A DNA stretch of 18,753 nucleotides. It comes from Ruminococcaceae bacterium UBA1244 (lineage in GTDB: Bacteria > Bacillota > Clostridia > Oscillospirales > Acutalibacteraceae). Shown here piece by piece: positions 14,424 to 18,753 of this stretch. The DNA lies in the NCBI GenBank assembly GCA_002308635.1, contig DBWG01000028.1, positions 11,733 through 30,485 on the forward strand, written 5' to 3'. A program made the translations under genes and the position numbers. The notes under the pieces are model-generated. The model saw only the letters and a list, made by a program, of their open reading frames with translations. It had not been told where the DNA came from and did not search any database. Numbering within the stretch: the first letter of the stretch is position 1; every line of letters begins with the position of its first letter.

Positions 14424-15073
14424 AAAACTTCCCCCATCATATCGGAGAAATCGAAAATATACTTGTCCGCAACGCTCCTGAGATACTGCTCGCTGTCCTT
14501 TGAAGCCTCATCATACACGGCGACCGTAAACATATCCGCCTTGTTTGCTCCATCAATACCTTCGGGTATATCCTCAAAGACAATGCAGTTTTTTTCCGAC
14601 ACTCCAAGTTTCCTTGCGGTATAGATATAAATATCCGGATGGCTCTTGTTTTTCCCGACCTGAGAGGTATAGCATATCTCATCGAAATAATGGTCTATCC
14701 CGTTGCTTTTAAGGACAGGCTCCAGCAGTCCAGGGTCAGACGATGTTGCCATTCCAAGCTTGACGCCTTTGTTTCTGAGATAATCAAGATACTCTTTTGT
14801 GTAGGGTTTGAGTCTGACATGGCAGGCATATTCATGTCTCGCCATATCCAGCCAGATATTGACTATCTGTTCCACACTTTCCTTCAATCCATAGGTTTTT
14901 TGTGTATATTCGGCTGCGGTCTCAAAGAACATTCCCCTTACCGTTTCGGTATATTCCCTCGTAACGGGTATGCCTCTCTGAGTAAGAAAGTCCCGATCGA
15001 CCTTTTCCCACACATACATAGAGTCAATGATCGTACCGTCAAGGTCAAAGATAGCCGCCTTAAAATTTCTCAT
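14405..15073 (-). CDS. HAD family phosphatase (beta-phosphoglucomutase-like subfamily)
   Basis: The 222-residue protein has all HAD motifs: the nucleophile D10 and D12 in AIFDLDGTIIDS, the Ser of motif II in MATSSDPG, the motif III Lys in the GKNKSHPDIY stretch, and the acids of motif IV in VFEDIPEGIDGANKA. The helical cap between motif I and II marks subfamily I (beta-phosphoglucomutase and related sugar-phosphate phosphatases). The exact substrate cannot be told. The start at 15073 is chosen because GGAGG lies 5 bases upstream; the frame extends to 15118 but without a binding site. The promoter is at 15145-15173. Unlike the HAD-like end of TadA, this one keeps its catalytic acids. Confidence 0.92.
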   Translation of the reverse strand: MRNFKAAIFDLDGTIIDSMYVWEKVDRDFLTQRGIPVTREYTETVRGMFFETAAEYTQKTYGLKESVEQIVNIWLDMARHEYACHVRLKPYTKEYLDYLRNKGVKLGMATSSDPGLLEPVLKSNGIDHYFDEICYTSQVGKNKSHPDIYIYTARKLGVSEKNCIVFEDIPEGIDGANKADMFTVAVYDEASKDSEQYLRSVADKYIFDFSDMMGEVLCSGTE

Positions 15074-15144
15074 ACATTCCTCCGAAAATCCGGCAGCAAA
15101 CTGTCTATAATACAGCAAATATATACAATACCCCTACAAACTGT

Positions 15145-15173
15145 ATTATATCACAGGCTGTCTAAAGTTTAAA
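15145..15173 (-). promoter_or_regulatory. Promoter for the HAD phosphatase / membrane protein pair
   Basis: On the minus strand, TTTAAA (15173-15168), a 17-base spacer and a perfect TATAAT (15150-15145). The -35 box is weak (4 of 6). It leaves a leader of about 65 bases. Confidence 0.55.
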
Positions 15174-15234
15174 GATACTAAAAACAAAAATTTAGAGTAA
15201 TTTTTTTGTACACTTTAACAACAAACAACAATAA

Positions 15235-16047
15235 TCAAAGTATCGGCAGCATAACAGGCTCACGTCTGCGATATACTGTAAAATGAGTGAACCCGCATTT
15301 GAGAAGCATATTAAGTCCGTCCTCTATTCCTGCACCGACATCGCCCCAGCGGTGAGCGTCAGAACCCATTGTAACATACTTTCCGCCAAGCTCACGATAT
15401 CTTCTTATAACGTCCTCATCAGGAAGAGTTTTTCCGATAGGCTGTCTGAGCCCGGAGGTATTCACCTCGAGTGCAATATCCTTTTTTATTATAGCCTCAA
15501 GCACCTCATCTATCTGCTGAGAATAATCCTTTGGAGTGATCTTCAATTCGGGATTGCTGACAAGATAGCGGAACGGATAGGTGAGGTGTGCAAGGGAATC
15601 GAATTTTCCATATTCGATAAGCTCCATCATTTCATCAAAATACCGTTCAAGAAGAGATCCTGTATTTTCTGCGGTATAGTTGAGATAATAGAAATCCTGT
15701 TCGTTCCTGAGATTATGGAGCGAGCCGAGAACGAAATCATAATTTCCGAGAGAAAGCGCCTCCTGTGCAGCATCAAGATCCTGAGTCGGCTGACCAAGCT
15801 CAATGCCCGAATAGATTTTCAGTCTGTTGCTGTAAAGTCCCCGTGCCTTCAGGGTATCACGGATAGAACCTTCGATAGAGCTGCGGAGGTCATTTTTGTA
15901 ATATACATCGCAGTCGCAGTGATCGGTTATCGTCACGGAATAGAGTCCAAGGTTGAATGCCCTGTCTGCAAGCATAATAACGCTGTCCTTAGCGTCAAAA
16001 GAATTACTGCTGTGGATATGGTTGTCCGAAATAAACTTATACTTCAT
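15235..16047 (-). CDS. Histidinol-phosphatase, PHP family (HisJ/HisK type)
   Basis: The 270-residue protein matches the length of PHP histidinol phosphatases (about 268). Metal-binding motifs seen: H10 and H12 in SDNHIHSSNS, D42-H43 in TITDHCD, E83 in YSGIELGQ, the His in VLGSLHNL, the His in SLAHLTYP, and the Asp-His pair in MGSDAHRWGDVG. Family knowledge: it removes phosphate from histidinol phosphate in the penultimate steps of histidine synthesis, using a metal cluster in the cytoplasm. No other his gene is near, so related sugar-phosphate or unknown phosphoesterase roles remain possible. The start at 16047 follows GGAGAGGA; the frame extends to 16119 with no binding site. No clear terminator follows the stop; an A+T-rich weak hairpin lies near 15188-15208. 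Confidence 0.9.
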   Translation of the reverse strand: MKYKFISDNHIHSSNSFDAKDSVIMLADRAFNLGLYSVTITDHCDCDVYYKNDLRSSIEGSIRDTLKARGLYSNRLKIYSGIELGQPTQDLDAAQEALSLGNYDFVLGSLHNLRNEQDFYYLNYTAENTGSLLERYFDEMMELIEYGKFDSLAHLTYPFRYLVSNPELKITPKDYSQQIDEVLEAIIKKDIALEVNTSGLRQPIGKTLPDEDVIRRYRELGGKYVTMGSDAHRWGDVGAGIEDGLNMLLKCGFTHFTVYRRREPVMLPIL

Positions 16048-16087
16048 AATTTTTCCTCTCCATAGATGGGATATTTCATCAAAGAGC

Positions 16088-16115
16088 ATTATATCATTTT
16101 TATTATATTTTTCAA
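16088..16115 (-). promoter_or_regulatory. Promoter for the PHP histidinol-phosphatase gene
   Basis: On the minus strand, TTGAAA (16115-16110), a 16-base A+T-rich spacer and a perfect TATAAT (16093-16088), about 40 bases ahead of the start at 16047. This promoter lies inside the longer frame that would start at 16119, which supports the shorter protein. Confidence 0.65.
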
Positions 16116-16174
16116 ACATAAATACTACCCAAATTCATCCTTATTTTTGGGTCAAAATGTCAAAACGCAAAAAA

Positions 16175-16200
16175 GCGCCCGTACCATTTGATACGGGCGC
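16175..16200 (-). terminator. Terminator of lipoprotein gene A
   Basis: A perfect 9-base stem (GCGCCCGTA with TACGGGCGC), an 8-base loop, and six T on the minus strand after it (A run 16169-16174). It lies 17 bases past the TAA at 16217. Confidence 0.9.
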
Positions 16201-16268
16201 AAATATTGAACTGTCATTAAAGTCCCGGAGTAAGCGGAGAGGGATTATTGTTTGGATTCGTGTTTGTG
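16180..16268. repeat. Direct repeat copy 1: 3' end and terminator of lipoprotein gene A
   Basis: These 89 bases align without gaps to 16724-16812, with 9 mismatches by my count (about 90% identity). The repeat covers the last codons, the stop and most of the terminator hairpin. It is better conserved than most of the coding region of the two paralogues. Confidence 0.85.
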
Positions 16269-16639
16269 CCTGAGCCTGAGCCAAATTTTACATAGGTTTC
16301 TGACATTCCGTTGACTGAAAGTATGAGCTTGCCGCCGCTGAGAGAATAAGTAAATGTCTGACTCTGTCCGTTAAGCTGGTTGTTCATTGTAAGATTGCTG
16401 CCGTTTGTAGAATAAGTGCCGATTTTTGTCGGATTTTCAGTTCCGTTACTGATCGTAACATAATAGATAGTGCCGTCAGACCTGAACTCCATATAGGCAT
16501 CATTACCCGTATAGCCCTCCTGCACCCATTTTCCGACCAGACCGCCCGAACCCGAACTGCTTTCAGAGCATCCGGCAGCACAAAGACAGCTCAGAACGAT
16601 CATAAAAAGCAACCCGATGATACCTGCTGTTTTTTTCAT
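16217..16639 (-). CDS. Small lipoprotein A with lipocalin-like/DUF5640-type domain
   Basis: The 140-residue protein has a lipoprotein signal with the lipidated Cys at 24 (LSCLCAAGC), a short Ser/Gly linker (SESSSGSGG) and a compact strand-rich domain of about 80 residues: LVGKWVQEGYTGNDAYMEF, RSDGTIYYV, GTYSTNGSNLTMNN, then FTYSLSGGKLILSVNG. This GKW...F..DGT...GTY...L....Y...G..L pattern is common in small secreted lipocalin-like or DUF5640 domains of Clostridia; function unknown. AAAGGAGG lies 8 bases ahead of the ATG at 16639; the frame extends to 16672 without a binding site. The C-terminus is Asn/Pro-rich. It is a tandem paralogue of 16767-17291. Confidence 0.88.
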   Translation of the reverse strand: MKKTAGIIGLLFMIVLSCLCAAGCSESSSGSGGLVGKWVQEGYTGNDAYMEFRSDGTIYYVTISNGTENPTKIGTYSTNGSNLTMNNQLNGQSQTFTYSLSGGKLILSVNGMSETYVKFGSGSGTNTNPNNNPSPLTPGL

Positions 16640-16685
16640 ATCGTTGACCTCCTTTAATAAGCATGATCTCAAATACCCTGTTATA

Positions 16686-16714
16686 ATAATAATCTATTTC
16701 CATATTTTTGTCAA
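16686..16714 (-). promoter_or_regulatory. Promoter for lipoprotein gene A
   Basis: On the minus strand, perfect TTGACA (16714-16709), a 17-base spacer and TATTAT (16691-16686). The -35 box begins two bases after the T-tract of the upstream gene's terminator. Confidence 0.8.
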
Positions 16715-16722
16715 CAAAAAAA

Positions 16723-16740
16723 CCGTACCATCCGATACGG
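16723..16740 (-). terminator. Short terminator of lipoprotein gene B
   Basis: A 5-base stem (CCGTA/TACGG) with an 8-base loop and seven T on the minus strand (A run 16716-16722). Compared with copy A, the outer stem arm on the distal side has lost its GCGC, so the stem is 5 bases long, against 9 in copy A; it may leak. Confidence 0.65.
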
Positions 16741-16812
16741 GCGCAAATATTGAACTGTCATTAAAGTCACGGAGTAAGCGAAGAGAGATTATTGTTCGGA
16801 GCTGTGTTTGTG
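16724..16812. repeat. Direct repeat copy 2: 3' end and terminator of lipoprotein gene B
   Basis: Partner of 16180-16268, aligned without gaps with 9 mismatches in 89 bases. A single change turns the Gly codon GGA of copy A into the TGA stop of copy B at 16767-16769; the ancestral TAA is still present at 16761-16763. Confidence 0.85.
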
Positions 16813-17291
16813 ACAGGAACATATCTTTTAAGATGTTCCGTTGCACTGCCCTCAGACGACAGGGTCATTTTATCGCCGCTTATATGATAAGTATATTTTA
16901 CAGACTTTCTGCTGTCATCGTTATTGAGCGTCAGGCTGCTGCCGTTTATAGTATAATCTCCTGCTTTTACGGAGCTGTCCTTGCCGTTATACACCTGTCC
17001 ATAATACCATGTATAGTCAGACCTGAATTCCATATATCCAATGTTTCCAGATGCGCCTTCATATACCCATTTTCCGAAAATACTTTCCGGACTGCTGTCA
17101 GAGGCATCATCTGAAACATCTTCCGGACTGCTGACTGAGTCAATACTTGAAGCCGTTTCCGAACTGCTTACAGAAACGCTCTTTGAACTGCTTTCTGAAT
17201 CATCCGACTCGCTTTTAATGCAGCCTGCCGCACAAATACAGCTCAGCGCAAGCGCAGATACAAGACATACAATTACAAATCTTTTTTTCAT
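16767..17291 (-). CDS. Small lipoprotein B, paralogue of A with long Ser/Asp-rich linker
   Basis: The 174-residue protein has the same signal end as A (LSCICAAGC, Cys 24), then an acidic Ser-rich linker of about 45 residues (26-70, many SS, SD and SE pairs), then the same strand-rich domain: IFGKWVYEGASGNIGYMEF, RSDYTWYYGQVYNG, GDYTINGSSLTLNN, YTYHISGDKMTLSSEG. The linker DNA is made of imperfect repeats in steps of 12 bases. GAGGTC lies ahead of the ATG at 17291, and a consensus promoter is at 17326-17354. The protein ends two codons earlier than A relative to the aligned stop. The linker probably holds the domain away from the membrane, across the cell wall; function unknown. Confidence 0.88.
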   Translation of the reverse strand: MKKRFVIVCLVSALALSCICAAGCIKSESDDSESSSKSVSVSSSETASSIDSVSSPEDVSDDASDSSPESIFGKWVYEGASGNIGYMEFRSDYTWYYGQVYNGKDSSVKAGDYTINGSSLTLNNDDSRKSVKYTYHISGDKMTLSSEGSATEHLKRYVPVTNTAPNNNLSSLTP

Positions 17292-17325
17292 TTTTTGACC
17301 TCATATTTATTTTTATCACATAGAC

Positions 17326-17354
17326 ATTATAGTCATAAATATTTTCTTTGTCAA
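17326..17354 (-). promoter_or_regulatory. Consensus promoter for lipoprotein gene B
   Basis: On the minus strand, perfect TTGACA (17354-17349), 17-base spacer, perfect TATAAT (17331-17326). It is divergent from the MarR operon promoter, with 25 bases between the two -35 boxes; the palindromic operator does not cover it. Confidence 0.85.
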
Positions 17355-17379
17355 CACTTATACAATATGTCATATTCTC

Positions 17380-17407
17380 TTGACATTCCGTGCGGTCGTG
17401 GTATAAT
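17380..17407 (+). promoter_or_regulatory. Promoter of the marR-ABC exporter operon
   Basis: Perfect TTGACA (17380-17385), a 16-base spacer and perfect TATAAT (17402-17407), about 50 bases before the MarR start. The last two bases of the -10 box are inside the operator palindrome. Confidence 0.85.
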
Positions 17408-17425
17408 TGTTAGTATACTAACAAT
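17406..17425. promoter_or_regulatory. Perfect 20-base palindromic operator, probably for the MarR protein
   Basis: ATTGTTAGTA followed by its exact reverse complement TACTAACAAT. It starts in the -10 box and covers the expected transcription start, the ideal place for a repressor. MarR dimers bind palindromes of about this size; that this MarR binds here is inferred from position next to its own gene. Confidence 0.82.
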
Positions 17426-17459
17426 AAGCAAGCTAACTTTTTTTGAAAGGAGGAATAAG

Positions 17460-17891
17460 ATGACTTCCGAAAAGTATATCGGCATCGAGATCAGCAAGAT
17501 CAACAACCTTATGAAACGTGACCTCATAAAAACTGCCGCTGAAAACGATACCGAAAATCTTGGAAAGCACGGCTGGATAATCGGCTTTCTTGCGGAGCAT
17601 CAGAACGAGGATATCTTTCAGAAGGATATCGAAACAAATTTTTCCATAAGGCGCTCTACTGTTTCCAATATGCTCAAGCTGATGGAACAAAAGGGCTTTA
17701 TAACCCGTGAAAGCGTCAGCGGAGATGCACGGCTGAAAAGGATAGTCCTCACCCGCAAGTCGCTGGACATTCACCGCCGTCTTTTGGAACAGATACGTGA
17801 GAAGGAAAAGCTTCTCAGGCGGGATATTCCCGAAGAGGAGCTGAGCGCATTTTTCAGCACCCTCGAAAAAATACAGAAAAATATTGAATAG
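17460..17891 (+). CDS. MarR family transcriptional regulator
   Basis: The 143-residue protein has the MarR winged helix layout: an N-terminal helix, HGWIIGFLAEHQNEDIFQKD, the recognition helix in SIRRSTVSNMLKLMEQKGFI, the wing TRESVSGDARLKRIVLT, and a long C-terminal helix (SLDIHRRLLEQIREKEKLLR) for dimerisation. The start at 17460 follows AAAGGAGG by 6 bases; the frame extends to 17295, but that would run through the promoter and operator. Family knowledge: MarR proteins repress export or stress genes and let go on binding a small ligand. It lies 11 bases ahead of an ABC exporter gene, so it probably represses itself and the exporter. Confidence 0.93.
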   Translation: MTSEKYIGIEISKINNLMKRDLIKTAAENDTENLGKHGWIIGFLAEHQNEDIFQKDIETNFSIRRSTVSNMLKLMEQKGFITRESVSGDARLKRIVLTRKSLDIHRRLLEQIREKEKLLRRDIPEEELSAFFSTLEKIQKNIE

Positions 17892-17902
17892 GAGGAAAAG
17901 AG

Positions 17903-18753
17903 ATGATAAAAACGCTTTCAAAATGCGTGCGTGAATACAAAGTCCCTTCGATAATCACGCCGGTATTTATTATCTTTGAGGTCATTCTCGAAGTGCTTAT
18001 CCCCTTTTTTATGGCGGATATCATCGACAACGGCATCGACAAAGGCGATATCAACTACATCTGGAAAATGGGACTTGTGCTTGCGCTTCTTGCCTTCGCT
18101 TCACTGGCATTCAGCGCACTTGCGGGAAAATATGCCGCTGTTGCATCGGCAGGCTTCGCAAAGAATCTGAGACACGATATGTTCTATAAGATACAGAACT
18201 ATTCCTTTGCGAATATCGACAAATTTTCAACATCCAGCCTTGTCACGAGAATGACTACGGACGTTACAAACGTACAGAACTCATATCAGATGATACTCCG
18301 CATGGCTTTCCGTGCGCCGTGCATGATGATCTTTGCAATGGTGATGTCGTTCCGGGTGAACTGGTCGCTTTCGATGATATTTGTAATATTCATCCCTGTC
18401 ATTGCCCTTGCTCTCGGCATCATAATCAAGTTCGCACACCCCGTTTTCAGGAGGGTGTTTGAAAAGTACGACAAGCTGAACAACGTAGTTCAGGAGAACC
18501 TTCACGGCATCCGTGTTGTAAAGTCCTTTGTGCGTGAAGACCACGAAAACGAAAAATTCAGGAACATCTCAAACGACATATACAAGGACTTCACAAAAGC
18601 CGAAAAGATCATAACCTTCAATATGCCCATCATGCAGTTATGCGTTTATGCCTGTATCCTGCTCATTTCATGGTTCTCAGCCCACAAGATCGTTGACGGC
18701 GAAATGACGACAGGTCAGCTCACAAGCATGATGACATACATCATGCAGATACT
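17903..18753 (+). CDS. ABC exporter, membrane domain (multidrug type), cut by the window end
   Basis: The frame is open from the ATG at 17903 to the end of the window (283 codons). AGGAGGAAAAG lies just ahead of the start. The visible part is a type I exporter membrane domain: helices near residues 16-38 and 55-80, GKYAAVASAGFAKNLRHDMF, NIDKFSTSSLVTRMTTDVTN (the usual coupling-helix region), VNWSLSMIFVIFIPVIALAL, and VVQENLHGIRVVKSFVRED, a strong family hallmark. The nucleotide-binding domain would follow outside. Family knowledge: YheH/YheI- or LmrCD-like drug exporters work as heterodimers encoded by two adjacent genes after a MarR gene, so a second half-transporter is expected downstream (inference). 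Confidence 0.93.
   Translation, partial: MIKTLSKCVREYKVPSIITPVFIIFEVILEVLIPFFMADIIDNGIDKGDINYIWKMGLVLALLAFASLAFSALAGKYAAVASAGFAKNLRHDMFYKIQNYSFANIDKFSTSSLVTRMTTDVTNVQNSYQMILRMAFRAPCMMIFAMVMSFRVNWSLSMIFVIFIPVIALALGIIIKFAHPVFRRVFEKYDKLNNVVQENLHGIRVVKSFVREDHENEKFRNISNDIYKDFTKAEKIITFNMPIMQLCVYACILLISWFSAHKIVDGEMTTGQLTSMMTYIMQI

Noticed and set aside
15283..16065. 260-codon plus-strand ORF opposite the PHP phosphatase gene
   Set aside because: The minus strand holds all the PHP metal motifs and a promoter; the plus product is a Cys/Ile-rich shadow.
16150..16168. Repeated GTCAAAA words before the lipoprotein A terminator as a small repeat array
   Set aside because: Only two short A-rich copies; expected by chance in such sequence.
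17295..17459. Longer N-terminus for the MarR protein
   Set aside because: It would translate through the promoter and operator; AAAGGAGG at 17446-17453 fixes the start at 17460.

Overview
The window looks like chromosomal DNA from a low-to-mid GC Gram-positive anaerobe of the Clostridia, most like Ruminococcus/Oscillospiraceae. This is inferred from strong AAAGGAGG-type ribosome binding sites, consensus TTGACA/TATAAT promoters, compact operons with ATGA overlaps, and the gene families present. I see no rRNA, tRNA, CRISPR array, transposase or phage gene. No gap longer than 300 bases lacks a gene; the longest, 505-801, holds a hairpin-rich repeat-like element.

Left part (1-4577): the 3' end of an O-acetylhomoserine sulfhydrylase gene (metY type); the hairpin-rich element; a TspO/MBR membrane protein starting at a GTG; a shared two-way terminator; then, on the minus strand, a NatAB-like ABC exporter (ATPase then permease, overlapping by ATGA) and a Bax inhibitor-1 family membrane protein with an unusual Asn/Gly/Tyr-rich N-terminal tail.

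Centre (4715-14005): one likely plus-strand transcription unit of nine genes, from a promoter at 4715-4743 to a strong terminator at 13963-14005. The order is murD (peptidoglycan precursor ligase), two lipoproteins with a possible PilO/GspM-like fold, two M42 metallo-aminopeptidases in tandem, a GNAT acetyltransferase, a methionine gamma-lyase-family PLP enzyme, a CPBP/CAAX-type membrane protease, and tadA (tRNA A34 deaminase) with an extra C-terminal domain that resembles a HAD fold stripped of its catalytic acids. Gaps are short (9-47 bases) or negative, so co-transcription is likely, but the functions do not form one obvious pathway.

Right part (14007-18753): minus-strand genes for a small membrane protein and a HAD phosphatase (overlapping pair), a PHP-type histidinol phosphatase, and two tandem paralogous lipoproteins, each with its own consensus promoter and terminator. 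The paralogues share an almost unchanged 3' end and terminator region. On the plus strand, a MarR repressor gene with a perfect 20-base palindromic operator over its promoter leads into an ABC exporter gene that runs off the window, a classic self-regulated export operon.

The points most worth a second look are the TadA-HAD-like fusion, the pair of possible PilO-like lipoproteins next to murD, the duplicated lipoproteins with their conserved 3' ends, and the structured intergenic element near the left end.
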